A stretch of 64,000 nucleotides of DNA, taken from the NCBI RefSeq assembly GCF_023337795.1, contig NZ_JALIRS010000003.1, forward strand, positions 1-64,000, given 5' to 3'. The stretch's first letter is position 1. Every line of letters starts with the position of its first letter. The position numbers and the translations under genes were made by a program. Below are positions 46,298 through 55,598 of this stretch, piece by piece. Source of the DNA: Lysinibacillus sp. BPa_S21. Its GTDB lineage: Bacteria > Bacillota > Bacilli > Bacillales_A > Planococcaceae. The notes below the pieces were generated by a model. It was not told where the DNA came from. It searched no databases and saw nothing but the letters and a program-made list of their open reading frames with translations.

Positions 46298-47965
46298 TTA
46301 ATATTCCATAATGATTGGGATAATCATTGGGCGGCGCTTCGTTTTTTGGAATAAATACGTATTCAGTGTATCTCTAATTTCTTGTTTAATGTTTGTCCAT
46401 TCAAACGTATCTTTACCAACGTATTTTTCAATAACATTTTTAGCAATATCAGAAGCTTCTACCATTAATTCCTCTGATTCGCGTACATATACGAATCCAC
46501 GCGATAAAATTTCTGGACCAGATGCAATTTTCTTTTGAGCACGGTTTAATGTTACGACAACGATGAAAATACCATCCTGCGATAATAACTTACGATCGCG
46601 CAGTACGATATTACCTACATCGCCAACACCAATACCGTCTATTAATACATTACCAGCTTGTACACGGCCACTCATTCGCATTTTACCATTTTTATATTCT
46701 ACAATATCCCCTTTATCGGCGATAAAAATTTGAGATTTATGCATACCTAGTTGTTGAGCAAGCTTAGAGTGAGCAATAAGCATACGGTACTCACCTTGCA
46801 CAGGGATAAAGTACTTCGGTTGCATTAAGTTTAGCATTAATTTTAAGTCCTCTTGGCTTCCGTGACCCGACACATGTACATTCTTACTAGATGTTAGAAT
46901 CTCAGCACCTGCTTTTGCGATAGAGTTCATCGTATTAGCCATTTGTACTTCCATACTAGGAGACGGTGTGAACGTAATTAATACTGTATCGTTTTGCTTT
47001 ATTTTAATGTCTCGGTGATGTTTGCGGACGATTTTTTCTAATGCATCAAGTGGCTCCCCTTTATTACCTGTAGCAATGATAATAATCTCATCATCTTGAT
47101 ATTTTTGCATTTCTGAGATTGGGATGATTGTATCTTCCTCAACCGTTAAATGACCTAGCTGGACACCTAAATCCACAGCTTTTTCTAAAGGTTTTCCTAC
47201 AATGACTACTTTACGGAACGACTTTTGAGCTTGTGTAAATACTTGTTGAATACGAATAAAATTCGATGCATAAACAGCAACTAAAATACGACCTGGTGCT
47301 GAATGGAATGTTTTTGATAATTGCTCTTCAATCACAAGCTCAGATGTTGTATAACCTGGTCGCTCAGCTTCACTAGACTCAGATAACAGAATAAATACGC
47401 CTTCTTCTCCTAACTGAGCCATTTTTGCTAAATCAGGCTTAAATTTACCTGTCGCTGATTGATCGAATTTAAACTCACCTGTATGAACAATTGCTCCTTC
47501 AGATGTATGGAACACTACCCCTAACGAATCGGGAATACTATGTGTTGTATGGAAGAATGTCACATACGTTGAGTTAAAATTCATACGACTACGGTTCGTA
47601 ACCTCAAAGAATTTTACCTGATGTGGTGCAGGCAATTCCTTTAAATGTTCCTTTGCAAGTGCAATTGTTAATTTTGATCCGTACACTGGCGCTTTCACTT
47701 TCTGTAGAACATAGGCAATCGAGCCAATTGCATCTTCGTGACCATGTGTTAAGAAAATCCCCTTCACGCGATCTTTATTTTCTTCTAAATACGTAATATC
47801 TGGAATTACGATATCAATGCCCAGCATTTCGTCTTCAGGGAACATTAAACCGCTATCCACTACAAATAGCTCTTCGTCAATTTCTACTACGTACATTGCT
47901 TTTCCAATTTCGCCCACGCCACCAAGTGGAATGATGCGAATTAATTCATTTTTCTTTTTTGTCAA
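46298..47965 (-). CDS. rnjB: ribonuclease J (RNase J2-type)
   Basis: The 555-residue metallo-beta-lactamase/beta-CASP RNase has PLGGVGEIGKAMYVVE, the HxHxDH-region written THGHEDAIGS, and FTPSPSMEVQMA and VHVSGHGSQEDLKLML of the beta-CASP part. The metal motif THGHED differs from the canonical THGHDEH, as in RnjB-type proteins that are weakly active partners of RnjA. Position next to dapA and spoIIIE matches ymfA/rnjB. The start is TTG after AGGAGG. Confidence 0.92.
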   Translation of the reverse strand: MTKKKNELIRIIPLGGVGEIGKAMYVVEIDEELFVVDSGLMFPEDEMLGIDIVIPDITYLEENKDRVKGIFLTHGHEDAIGSIAYVLQKVKAPVYGSKLTIALAKEHLKELPAPHQVKFFEVTNRSRMNFNSTYVTFFHTTHSIPDSLGVVFHTSEGAIVHTGEFKFDQSATGKFKPDLAKMAQLGEEGVFILLSESSEAERPGYTTSELVIEEQLSKTFHSAPGRILVAVYASNFIRIQQVFTQAQKSFRKVVIVGKPLEKAVDLGVQLGHLTVEEDTIIPISEMQKYQDDEIIIIATGNKGEPLDALEKIVRKHHRDIKIKQNDTVLITFTPSPSMEVQMANTMNSIAKAGAEILTSSKNVHVSGHGSQEDLKLMLNLMQPKYFIPVQGEYRMLIAHSKLAQQLGMHKSQIFIADKGDIVEYKNGKMRMSGRVQAGNVLIDGIGVGDVGNIVLRDRKLLSQDGIFIVVVTLNRAQKKIASGPEILSRGFVYVRESEELMVEASDIAKNVIEKYVGKDTFEWTNIKQEIRDTLNTYLFQKTKRRPMIIPIIMEY

Positions 47966-48236
47966 TTTATTTCCTCCTAAAAAATATCCCGAACAGCAAC
48001 CACTTAAGATTTATTATACGGTTTGCAAAGCTTTTGCACAAATTAAAAATACAACTTTCATATTGGAAACAGAAATTTATTGCTAATTTTATTTCTAATA
48101 GATGGAAAGCTAGATTGAGATGTGGCAATGTGAAAGGCCTAGTTTTTGTCTTTATTTTAACGACGTAGCTTTTGTAGATGGGGATCTATCGCTATTTGTA
48201 AGCCATACTTTGTATGGGGATTCTAGCGCTTGAGTG

Positions 48237-48356
48237 GATCTCTGCCTGACCTGAGCTGTTTTTATTCCTACCCGAGCGGATCTCTTCCTAACCTGAGCGA
48301 TTTTCACTCCTACCCGAGCGGATCTCCGCCTGACCTGAGCAGTTTCCCCTCCATAC
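48237..48356. repeat. 42-bp tandem repeat, about 2.8 units
   Basis: Units start GATCTCTGCCTGACCTGAGC at 48237, 48279 and 48321 (partial), with a few substitutions. The period is 14 codons, leaving an apparent plus-strand frame with a 14-residue repeat. No start or binding site supports translation. It lies between dapA and rnjB. Confidence 0.85.
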
Positions 48357-48404
48357 TATCTTCCATGAGGGGCCTCCCATCGAAGCAATCTTTATTTCTA
48401 ACAA

Positions 48405-48452
48405 AGAAAAAAGACCGTCAACAAACAAAAAATCTCACGTTTGTTGACGGTC
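48405..48452 (-). terminator. terminator of the dpaA-dapA operon
   Basis: A 14-bp perfect stem (GACCGTCAACAAAC / GTTTGTTGACGGTC) is followed by a T run on the minus strand, 8 bases after the dapA stop. Confidence 0.93.
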
Positions 48453-48459
48453 TGAGTAT

Positions 48460-49377
48460 TTAACTGAAGGTACTTATTTGCCTAAAGCTTCTCGCTTTTT
48501 CTTGATAAGTATCCCAAATTCGGTCAAAGTTTGCTTTCTCTTCATCTGTCATTTCCATCATTGGCAGACGAACATTTAGTGTATCAAAGCCTAATTTGGT
48601 CATCGCGTATTTTACAGGCGATGGGTTTGGCTGTGCGAATAGCGCACGTACAAGTGGTAATAATGCTCGGTGAATTTTGGCTGCTAGCTCGTGATTTCCT
48701 TCTTCAAACGCTTTAATCATTAATTGCATATCATTTCCTACAACATGAGCAGCAACTGAAATAATACCTGCTCCGCCGATTGCTAGTAGTGGGAGTGTTA
48801 AACCATCATCTCCGCTATAAACTAAGAAATTATCATCTGAATCAACATTCTCAATAATATCGCCCATTTGATCTAGATTGCCGCTCGCTTCTTTAATCCA
48901 TGAAATATTAGGAATTTTACTTAAAGCAACGGAAGTTTCATAGGCAACATTGATGCCTGTGCGTCCTGGCACGTTATAAAGCATGACAGGTAAACTTGTT
49001 TCTTTGGCAATTGTTTCAAAATGCGCAAAAATACCGCGTTGATTTGGCTTATTATAATATGGTGCTACAAGCATGATACCATTTGCACCATTTTCTTCTG
49101 CCTTGTGCGTCATTGCAATAGAGTACGCCGTTTCGTTATCCCCTGTACCTGCAATTACAGGTACACGACCTGCTGCTTTTTCTACTGTAAAGCGAACAAC
49201 TTCAATTTTTTCTTCTGTGGACATAGTTGGATTTTCAGAGGTTGTGCCACAAGCGACAATACAATCTGTACCATTATCAATCAAATAATTAATAATACGT
49301 TCTAGTTCTGGATAATTAATCGTGCCATCTTCTTTGAACGGCGTAATCATCGCCGTTCCAATTCGACCTAAATTCAT
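48460..49377 (-). CDS. dapA: 4-hydroxy-tetrahydrodipicolinate synthase
   Basis: Condenses pyruvate and aspartate semialdehyde on the way to lysine, meso-diaminopimelate and dipicolinate. The 305-residue TIM-barrel shows CGTTSENPTMS, PVIAGTGDNET, the catalytic Tyr in MLYNVPGRTG, the Schiff-base Lys in ISWIKEASGNL, and SGDDGLTLP. The ATG of NLGRIGTAM has a GAGGGGTG site; the longer frame start is inside the asd 3' end. It is last in the dipicolinate/DAP operon. Confidence 0.96.
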   Translation of the reverse strand: MNLGRIGTAMITPFKEDGTINYPELERIINYLIDNGTDCIVACGTTSENPTMSTEEKIEVVRFTVEKAAGRVPVIAGTGDNETAYSIAMTHKAEENGANGIMLVAPYYNKPNQRGIFAHFETIAKETSLPVMLYNVPGRTGINVAYETSVALSKIPNISWIKEASGNLDQMGDIIENVDSDDNFLVYSGDDGLTLPLLAIGGAGIISVAAHVVGNDMQLMIKAFEEGNHELAAKIHRALLPLVRALFAQPNPSPVKYAMTKLGFDTLNVRLPMMEMTDEEKANFDRIWDTYQEKARSFRQISTFS

Positions 49378-49390
49378 CCTTACACCCCTC

Positions 49391-50428
49391 TTATAGTAAG
49401 TTATCCTCCAGCATTGCTTCTGCAATTTGAATAGAGTTTAATGCAGCGCCTTTTAAAAGATTGTCAGAAACGATCCATAGGTGGAACCCTTTTTTATTGT
49501 CTAAATCTTGACGGATACGCCCTACAAAAGTAGCATCTTCCCCTTCTGCATAGATAGGCATTGGGTAAGTTTGTGTTGCGATATCATCTTGTAATACTAC
49601 ACCTGGTGCACTGCGTAATACTTCAAAAATTTCCTGTACCGTTGCTTCTTTTTCTACTTCAATATAAACAGATTCAGAGTGTCCTGAAACGACTGGCACA
49701 CGAACACAAGTTGCAGCTACTTTTAGTTCTGGTGCATGCATGATTTTTTTCGTTTCATTAATCATTTTCATTTCTTCATATGTAAAGCCATTGTCTGTAA
49801 ATTTATCAATTTGTGGAATGACATTACGAGCGATTGGATAATGACGTTTGTCGCTACCAGAAGGTAAAATATTTGCTTCTACATCCTTACCTGCATCCCA
49901 GTTTTCACTTTGTGCCTTTAATTCCTGAATAGCTGAAATACCTGCACCTGAAACCGCTTGGTATGTCGATACAATAACTTTAGTTAAGCCATATGCCTTA
50001 CGAATAGGTTCAAGTGCAGCCATCATTTGAATCGTAGAGCAGTTTGGATTCGCAATAATCCCTTTATGCTTAGCAAGATCGCCACGATTTACTTCTGGAA
50101 CAACTAGTGGTACGTCTGGATCCATGCGGAAATGGCTCGTGTTATCGATCACTACTGCACCACGTTTTGCCGCTTCTGGCGCTAGCACCGCTGAAACCGA
50201 ACCACCAGCTGAGAATAAAGCGACATTGACGCCTTCAAAAGCTTCAGGTGTCGCTTCTTCAATAGTATATGTCTTACCATTAAACTCGATTGGTTTCCCT
50301 GCTGAACGTGCAGAAGCCAAAAACTTAATATCTCCGATTGGAAAATTCCGTTTAATTAGTTGTTCCATCATTTTTGTGCCTACTGCTCCTGTTGCTCCAA
50401 CAACCGCAACCGTTAACTGCTTTGTCAT
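49391..50428 (-). CDS. asd: aspartate-semialdehyde dehydrogenase
   Basis: Reduces aspartyl phosphate to aspartate semialdehyde using NADPH. The 345-residue protein has [29 protein letters not shown], the catalytic Cys in [13 protein letters not shown], and [13 protein letters not shown]. It lies 13 bases before dapA. In B. subtilis dapG (an aspartokinase) lies between asd and dapA; it is missing here, so aspartokinase must be encoded elsewhere. Confidence 0.96.
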   Translation of the reverse strand: MTKQLTVAVVGATGAVGTKMMEQLIKRNFPIGDIKFLASARSAGKPIEFNGKTYTIEEATPEAFEGVNVALFSAGGSVSAVLAPEAAKRGAVVIDNTSHFRMDPDVPLVVPEVNRGDLAKHKGIIANPNCSTIQMMAALEPIRKAYGLTKVIVSTYQAVSGAGISAIQELKAQSENWDAGKDVEANILPSGSDKRHYPIARNVIPQIDKFTDNGFTYEEMKMINETKKIMHAPELKVAATCVRVPVVSGHSESVYIEVEKEATVQEIFEVLRSAPGVVLQDDIATQTYPMPIYAEGEDATFVGRIRQDLDNKKGFHLWIVSDNLLKGAALNSIQIAEAMLEDNLL

Positions 50429-50510
50429 CTGTCATCTCTCCTTGAATACTTGTTCCATAATGTGTGCTATTGTATCACAAAAATACTGAAAATTGTGTGT
50501 AATCATCGAA

Positions 50511-51101
50511 TTATTTGAAATATTGTATAAACAGTGGTTGTAATTGCTTTTTCTCCGTAATCGCTTCATGAACAGTTGCAACCATTTGATCAAAATCAGC
50601 AATCAAGGAATTGGGTTTTGAATGTGGTGAGTCCTGCCCGAATGGAATAAAGTAAATGTTCTTTGCATTTAACAGCCTCATAATATTCATACCATTTAAG
50701 CCAAGCGCATCATTTGTTGATATGCCTAAGACGACAGGCGAACCGTTTCGCAATGTTGCTTTAGCAGCCATCAATACTGGACTATCAGTTGCTGCATTAG
50801 CAAATTTACTAATACTATTACCTGTCATTGGTGCTATAACCATCGCATCCAATGGATTGGATGGTCCGAATGGTTCTGCCTCTTTAATAGAGGAGATCAC
50901 TTTCTCTCCAGTCAATTCCTCTATTTTGGCAATCCACTCCTCTCCGGTACCAAAACGTGTAGCCGCATGTAATACGGAATGTGTAATGATTGGAACCACT
51001 GTTGCTCCTGCATCGATAAAGTTTTGAATTTTAGGTATTACATCCTCATACGTACAGTGCGAGGCTGTAATACCTAATCCTATTCGTTTCCCCGTTAACA
51101 A
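50511..51101 (-). CDS. spoVFB: dipicolinate synthase subunit B
   Basis: The ~196-residue flavoprotein-like subunit shows KRIGLGITASHCTYEDVIP, PMTGNSISKFANAATDSPVLMA and RNGSPVVLGISTNDALGLN. With subunit A it makes dipicolinic acid in the mother cell for the spore core. A TTG start, preceded by GAGGAGGA and overlapping the end of dpaA, is strongly supported over the longer frame. Confidence 0.95.
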   Translation of the reverse strand: MLTGKRIGLGITASHCTYEDVIPKIQNFIDAGATVVPIITHSVLHAATRFGTGEEWIAKIEELTGEKVISSIKEAEPFGPSNPLDAMVIAPMTGNSISKFANAATDSPVLMAAKATLRNGSPVVLGISTNDALGLNGMNIMRLLNAKNIYFIPFGQDSPHSKPNSLIADFDQMVATVHEAITEKKQLQPLFIQYFK

Positions 51102-51874
51102 TTTTCTTCCTCCTCTATTGCCTTGCACAATATCGTAGCTGCATCATGTGCAAAGTATTTCCCAGGTAATGATGGCAATAGCACGTACGTTTGTAATTGC
51201 TCAGCGTCTATATCTAAACAGCCCGGCTCTGAAGCCAAATCATATAGTACAGCTGGGACATGATCTTTGAATGATTCTGTAATCCACTTAGCTGGAATCG
51301 TATTGATAAAAATCCCATCATGAATTGACCATTGGCGATCATCTAAATCCGTGGCTTTATAACCATATGCCCTAGCTTCACTCACTTGTACAACTGAACG
51401 CGCTACTATATGGACATTAGCACCCATCTTGACGAGTAAAGATGCGAGCATTTTGGCTGTGCGTCCAAAACCTGCGATAGTAAAGTTTTGTCCGTAAATA
51501 CATTTTTGCTCGAGTCCGTAAAACGTGGCGATAAATCCCTCCGCTGTTAATCTTGCGTTTTGCCAAATAAAAGATTCTTGTTGTAAATAGCAATTTGTTT
51601 CATTATTCTCAAGTAATTGCTTCCAATGCATAGTCAAACGCCCTGTATAAAACTTAACTTGAGATATCCCATAAAGCTGTTCCACTTCTATTTTTAGTGG
51701 AAGAATAGGAAGAATAATTCTATTTGGTTGGTATTCTAATACAAGCTTATTTAACTCTTCATTCCAAACTGATGTTCTTTTATAAAATACAGTTCTCGAT
51801 GGGCTTCTTAGCATTGTAGCCATTTCCTTTAACCTTAGATCCTCACCGATAACAAGCCATTTTTCATTTTCCAA
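51095..51874 (-). CDS. spoVFA: dipicolinate synthase subunit A
   Basis: The 259-residue subunit has a dinucleotide-binding fold in its second half (FTIAGFGRTAKMLASLLVKMGA). The ending is AEQLQTYVLLPSLPGKYFAHDAA, typical of DpaA, where LPSLPGK is family-conserved. Family proteins are near 295 residues, so this copy is somewhat short at the N-terminus. The start is TTG after GTGAGGTGAG. It overlaps spoVFB by 7 bases. Confidence 0.93.
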   Translation of the reverse strand: MENEKWLVIGEDLRLKEMATMLRSPSRTVFYKRTSVWNEELNKLVLEYQPNRIILPILPLKIEVEQLYGISQVKFYTGRLTMHWKQLLENNETNCYLQQESFIWQNARLTAEGFIATFYGLEQKCIYGQNFTIAGFGRTAKMLASLLVKMGANVHIVARSVVQVSEARAYGYKATDLDDRQWSIHDGIFINTIPAKWITESFKDHVPAVLYDLASEPGCLDIDAEQLQTYVLLPSLPGKYFAHDAATILCKAIEEEENC

Positions 51875-51883
51875 AAGCTCACC

Positions 51884-52147
51884 TCACTGTAAAAATTCTG
51901 ACTGTACCGTAGTTGTTTTGTTAAATAAAATCCGATCTTCACCAATTAGTATTATTTCGTGCCAAGGTATCATTTCACTAACTTTCACTTTCTTTTTTTG
52001 GAATGGTAATTTATCTTTAACAATTTCAAAACCATGAATCTTTCCTGTTTGCACATCTAATAGACATTCCGTATGTGCCAATATGCCGAAGTGTACGCCA
52101 CCTTCAACTTGAATTAACTCTTTATCCACCATCTCTGATAGTAGCAT
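51884..52147 (-). CDS. ymxH: YmxH/YlmC-family PRC-barrel sporulation protein
   Basis: The 87-residue PRC-barrel protein (LLSEMVDKELIQVEGGVHFG ... DVQTGKIHGFEI) matches YlmC/YmxH, commonly linked to sporulation. It is first in the ymxH-dpaA-dpaB-asd-dapA operon. An ATG is preceded by GGAGGGAG. In B. subtilis mlpA lies next to it in the same direction; here a divergent ABC cassette lies between. Confidence 0.9.
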   Translation of the reverse strand: MLLSEMVDKELIQVEGGVHFGILAHTECLLDVQTGKIHGFEIVKDKLPFQKKKVKVSEMIPWHEIILIGEDRILFNKTTTVQSEFLQ

Positions 52148-52177
52148 CCCTCATCTCCCTCCTTGAACCGTTACCCC

Positions 52178-52204
52178 AATATATGCCGAGTTTTTGCAAT
52201 TCGT
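52178..52204 (-). promoter_or_regulatory. possible sigma-K-type promoter of the dipicolinate operon
   Basis: On the minus strand CATATATT (52178-52185) matches the sigma-K -10 form CATANNNT. An AC dinucleotide lies 17 bases upstream. The motif is short, so this is suggestive only; sigma-K control of dpaAB is known in Bacillus. Confidence 0.35.
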
Positions 52205-52229
52205 GACCCTTACCCAAAGAACGAAAAAG

Positions 52230-52270
52230 TTGCATTTATCTTCGCGACTGTGTATAGTGTGTATATACAG
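52230..52270 (+). promoter_or_regulatory. promoter and operator of the YtrA-type cassette
   Basis: TTGCAT (52230-52235) and TATAGT (52253-52258) are 17 bases apart. The imperfect palindrome CTGTGTATA-GTGTG... TATATACAG (52248-52270) overlaps the -10. This is the expected layout for autorepression by the GntR regulator that follows. Confidence 0.7.
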
Positions 52271-52287
52271 TTGTGAGGTGAAAGATT

Positions 52288-52665
52288 ATGCATATCCATT
52301 TAAGCAACGCCAGCGATAAACCCATCTATGAGCAAATAACCGTACAGCTTAAGGAAGCGATACTAGCCAATAAATTACAGGCCGGTGATGCACTACCTTC
52401 TATTCGTGCACTTGCAAAGGATTTAAAAATTAGTGTTATGACAACGAAGCGTGCTTATGCTGATTTAGAGCGAGATGGATTTATCGAAACGGTCGCTGGA
52501 AAAGGAAGCTTTGTTACAGAACGAAATCAAGATTTTCTACGTGAGGAATTATTGCGTCAAGTTGAAGAGCATTTACAAAAAGCAGTGAGAACAGCCAAAA
52601 CGGCTGGGCTGGCAAACGAGGAATTACAGGAGTTACTTTCATTAATTTTGGAGGAGGACAACTAA
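52288..52665 (+). CDS. GntR-family regulator, YtrA subfamily
   Basis: The 125-residue protein has the winged helix (KPIYEQITVQLKEAILANKL, ALPSIRALAKDLKISVMTTK, RDGFIETVAGKGSFV). Only a short dimerisation helix follows, as in YtrA-type repressors of ABC exporter operons. It is the first gene of the divergent plus-strand cassette and sits just downstream of a palindrome-overlapped promoter. The inducer is unknown; peptide antibiotics or cell-envelope stress are typical for this subfamily. Confidence 0.92.
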   Translation: MHIHLSNASDKPIYEQITVQLKEAILANKLQAGDALPSIRALAKDLKISVMTTKRAYADLERDGFIETVAGKGSFVTERNQDFLREELLRQVEEHLQKAVRTAKTAGLANEELQELLSLILEEDN

Positions 52666-53508
52666 ATGAATGCTATTGAAATTCATGATTTACGCAAAAG
52701 CTTTACAGGATTTTCTCTTAATGATGTTAGTTTTTCAGTACCTCAAGGCACTGTCATGGGTTTTGTAGGAGAAAACGGTGCCGGGAAGTCTACTACCATT
52801 AAATGCATACTTAACTTACTAAAAAAAGAATACGGCGAAATTTTGCTATTCGGCAAGGATATTGTCGAACATGAGTTAGCGATAAAAAACGACATCGGTG
52901 TAGTTTTTGACGATTTACATGTACCGGAAACGCTCAATGCGACGCAACTCGACAAATTTATGAAAAAAGTGTTTAAAACATGGGATTCCAACTATTATTT
53001 TGAGCGATTAGCACAATTTAAAATTCCACAGAGGAAGAAGGTAAAAGAATTTTCCCGTGGAATGAGGATGAAGCTGTCCATTGCATTAGCCCTGTCCCAT
53101 CATCCAAAGCTATTAATTTTAGATGAACCAACGAGTGGGCTAGATCCGATAATTCGTGATGAAATTCTCGATTTATTTTTAACGTTTATGCAGGATGAAA
53201 CCCATAGTATTCTTTTTTCTTCTCATATAACAAGTGATTTAGAGAAGATTGCTGACTATATTACATTCATTCATAATGGGGAAATTTTATTCAGTGAAGA
53301 TAAAGACGTACTGCACTACGAATACGGAATATTTAAAGGTAATAAAGAGGAAATAAGTGCCATACCAGAACACGCCATTATTAGAAAACGTAATGGAGCC
53401 TTTGGCATAGAAGCCTTAGTTCTGAAAAATGAAGTAAATGAGGTATTTTCTCTTGAAAAGCCTTCTATAGAAGATATTATGCTATTTTATGTGAAAGGTA
53501 GTGTTTGA
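52666..53508 (+). CDS. ABC exporter ATPase
   Basis: The 280-residue ATPase has Walker A GENGAGKST, the signature FSRGMRMKLSIA and Walker B LLILDEPTSGLDP, with the switch His in LFSSHITSDLEKIA. The signature variant is common in YtrB/PmtA-like exporters. The gene begins immediately after the GntR stop, with GGAGGAGG as binding site. It pairs with the two small permeases downstream. Confidence 0.94.
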   Translation: MNAIEIHDLRKSFTGFSLNDVSFSVPQGTVMGFVGENGAGKSTTIKCILNLLKKEYGEILLFGKDIVEHELAIKNDIGVVFDDLHVPETLNATQLDKFMKKVFKTWDSNYYFERLAQFKIPQRKKVKEFSRGMRMKLSIALALSHHPKLLILDEPTSGLDPIIRDEILDLFLTFMQDETHSILFSSHITSDLEKIADYITFIHNGEILFSEDKDVLHYEYGIFKGNKEEISAIPEHAIIRKRNGAFGIEALVLKNEVNEVFSLEKPSIEDIMLFYVKGSV

Positions 53509-53510
53509 AC

Positions 53511-54134
53511 ATGACAGGTCTTATCTTAAAAGATTTAATGACGATTAAACGTCAAATAAAAACACAGGCCTTCGTGCTAACCTTTTTCCTAATTACATCA
53601 ATTTTCATGCAACAAAGTTTAATACTCTTTACAATTATTATATTTATCGTAACCTTTCAAACTATAACTGCTCTTACCTATGATGAACAAAGCAGCTGGG
53701 ATAAATATGCAAATACTTTACCCATTTCAAAAGGGGACATAGTACTTAGTAAATATATACTTAGTATCCTTCTTATGCTTTTTGGGCTTATCCTTGCATT
53801 ACCGATTGTATTTTTTATTCACCGTTTTAATAACTGGGCTTCAGCAGAGTTTTTTCTAACATTTAATCTTCTTGTGACATTAGCCCTGTGTATGCTAGCA
53901 CTTTTATTACCGATCTATATTAAATTCGGTTCCATAAAAGGAAGAATGGTTCTTATTGCTATATGCTTCATACCTGGCTTTTTTTCTGGCCTAATTAGCA
54001 AGCAATTGCCTGATATTCACTTAGTTTTAATAAACATAAAGCAATATATATTTTTAGCACCTTTTGGTGGTCTTTTCATCCTATGGCTGTCCTCTCTCAT
54101 TTCAACCGCAATCTATAAACATAAAGAATTCTAG
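53511..54134 (+). CDS. ABC-2-type permease subunit
   Basis: The 207-residue protein has about six hydrophobic segments and no large extracellular domain (GLILKDLMTIKRQIKTQAFVL ... SSWDKYANTLPISKGDIVLS). This resembles the ABC2_membrane_5 group, which includes PmtB/PmtD of staphylococci. The ATG follows AAAGGTAG; a TTG two codons upstream overlaps the ATPase stop and is an alternative. Confidence 0.82.
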   Translation: MTGLILKDLMTIKRQIKTQAFVLTFFLITSIFMQQSLILFTIIIFIVTFQTITALTYDEQSSWDKYANTLPISKGDIVLSKYILSILLMLFGLILALPIVFFIHRFNNWASAEFFLTFNLLVTLALCMLALLLPIYIKFGSIKGRMVLIAICFIPGFFSGLISKQLPDIHLVLINIKQYIFLAPFGGLFILWLSSLISTAIYKHKEF

Positions 54135-54149
54135 GGAGGGAAAGAGATA

Positions 54150-54764
54150 ATGCAGGCTTTACTTTTGCAAAGAATAATAGTGCAAAAATGGTCCATCCTT
54201 TTTGCAATTGCCATATGTATGCTCATTAATTACATTGATATACCTTTTTTAGATAGCCCCTCAATTGGGTTGGTTGTTGTTGTTTTTTCCGCTTCATTCG
54301 TAAGAGGGTTTTATGAAGACGATCTTAAAGTGAATTGGGAATTGTTCGTTAATAGTCTTCCTTTAACGAAGAAAACACAGCTACAGGCTGATTTCCTATT
54401 TAGTTATGGTTGGGTGGCACTTCTTTTTGTGCTAATGGCCCCTGCTTATTTTTCACAATCTGCAGCCGACGAAAACTTTTTAGAGCATTTTGCCATGTAT
54501 TTCGCATATATTAGCAGTGCCTCTTTATTCATCTGTGTTCAGTTTTATATCCATCATCTAGGCAAGGCAAACGGGATGCGTTATTTTAAAATGATGACTG
54601 CCATCTTCCTTATTTTTATCATCAACTTCCCTATTCATTATTTTTTATCACAAGTTGTAGCAAATTTATCGATAATTTTGATCCCTACAATTATCAGTAT
54701 CGTCATTAGTCTATTTATTTTCCGACAAAGCCTTACCTTATATTTAATAAAAGATGTAAATTGA
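54150..54764 (+). CDS. second ABC permease subunit
   Basis: The 204-residue, roughly six-span membrane protein (LQRIIVQKWSILFAIAICML ... YEDDLKVNWELFVNSLPLTK) has the ...NSLPLTK... segment seen also in the first permease (NTLPISK). They are therefore related halves of a heteromeric export channel. It lies 15 bases after the first permease gene, with GGAGGGAAAG before its ATG. Confidence 0.82.
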   Translation: MQALLLQRIIVQKWSILFAIAICMLINYIDIPFLDSPSIGLVVVVFSASFVRGFYEDDLKVNWELFVNSLPLTKKTQLQADFLFSYGWVALLFVLMAPAYFSQSAADENFLEHFAMYFAYISSASLFICVQFYIHHLGKANGMRYFKMMTAIFLIFIINFPIHYFLSQVVANLSIILIPTIISIVISLFIFRQSLTLYLIKDVN

Positions 54765-54933
54765 TCGGAAAACTATTATGTCAACGAAATGAAGATGTCC
54801 TAAATAAAGGATGGCTTTTCGATTAAAACGAGGGGTTGCGTCCCGGATTCTACCCAGATTCAACTAACGGTGTAGAATAATTCATCAAGCGTTTGGGTTA
54901 TTTCGGTATAATGAGCGTAAGGGGATTAAATAA

Positions 54934-55341
54934 ATGAAAAAAACTTTAGTTGGAATATTGATCGCAGGAATTTTAGGCATTGGGAGTTATTTTCTTTTTG
55001 GACAAAGTGGAAGTGATGAAAAGCTCACTTATGAAGGGGAAAATGAAAATTGGAAAGTTGAAGTTGAATATATACTCAATAATATCGGTACAGAAGAAGT
55101 GCAACGTTCTATTCTTTTAAAATATCAGGGTTCAGATTTAAGCAGTATTGGAGAATTTCAATTCGCAGTACAAACTAATCTTGGTAAATGGGGCGAAAGT
55201 ACAATTGAATTAGATGAAAACGGGCAATATACAAGCTCTAGTTCTGCAATATGGAAAGGAACTTTAACTAAAAAGGATAAACCAGTCTTCACAATTAGTT
55301 GGAATGATAATGAAGAGGAGATTATCTTAGAAAGAAAATAA
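54934..55341 (+). CDS. small exported or anchored protein, unknown function
   Basis: The 135-residue protein has an N-terminal signal/anchor (KKTLVGILIAGILGIGSYFLF). The remainder is polar and beta-strand-rich (ENWKVEVEYILNN, STIELDENGQYTSSSS), with no cysteines. An AAGGGGA site precedes the ATG. It follows the ABC genes after 170 bases and ends at its own terminator-like hairpin. Whether it is functionally linked to the exporter is unknown; no family was recognised. Confidence 0.75.
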   Translation: MKKTLVGILIAGILGIGSYFLFGQSGSDEKLTYEGENENWKVEVEYILNNIGTEEVQRSILLKYQGSDLSSIGEFQFAVQTNLGKWGESTIELDENGQYTSSSSAIWKGTLTKKDKPVFTISWNDNEEEIILERK

Positions 55342-55406
55342 TAAATCATTATTTTATAAAAATACCTCCAAATAATTACGATCATATGTAGTTTGAAGAA
55401 TAGTTA

Positions 55407-55447
55407 AATTAGCCTTGTTAAAGTAATTTAATAAGGCTAATTTTTCT
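55407..55447 (+). terminator. terminator after the small exported protein gene
   Basis: Arms AATTAGCCTT / AAGGCTAATT (10 bp) are followed by a T run, about 65 bases after the stop. Confidence 0.8.
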
Positions 55448-55598
55448 ATTTGAACTGCTCAAATGGATTAGTTACCATCGTTCTTAATTTTCTGCAATGT
55501 ATGTTTGGACCGCTAATCTATTCACAAATTCCCCTTTAGAAAGGTGCTGTTCAATTGCTATTCTTCTTATAGATGCTTCGTCAAATGTAGAAGTATTT

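Noticed and set aside
48230..48463. Plus-strand open frame with a 14-residue repeat
   Set aside because: It is produced by the 42-bp tandem array, has no ribosome binding site, and runs through the dapA terminator.
49378..50510. Lysine riboswitch or T-box controlling asd/dapA
   Set aside because: No leader of suitable length; the genes are inside a tightly packed operon.
54780..54933. Separate promoter for the small exported protein (TATAAT at 54907)
   Set aside because: No acceptable -35 hexamer at the right distance, and the start would fall on the ribosome binding site.
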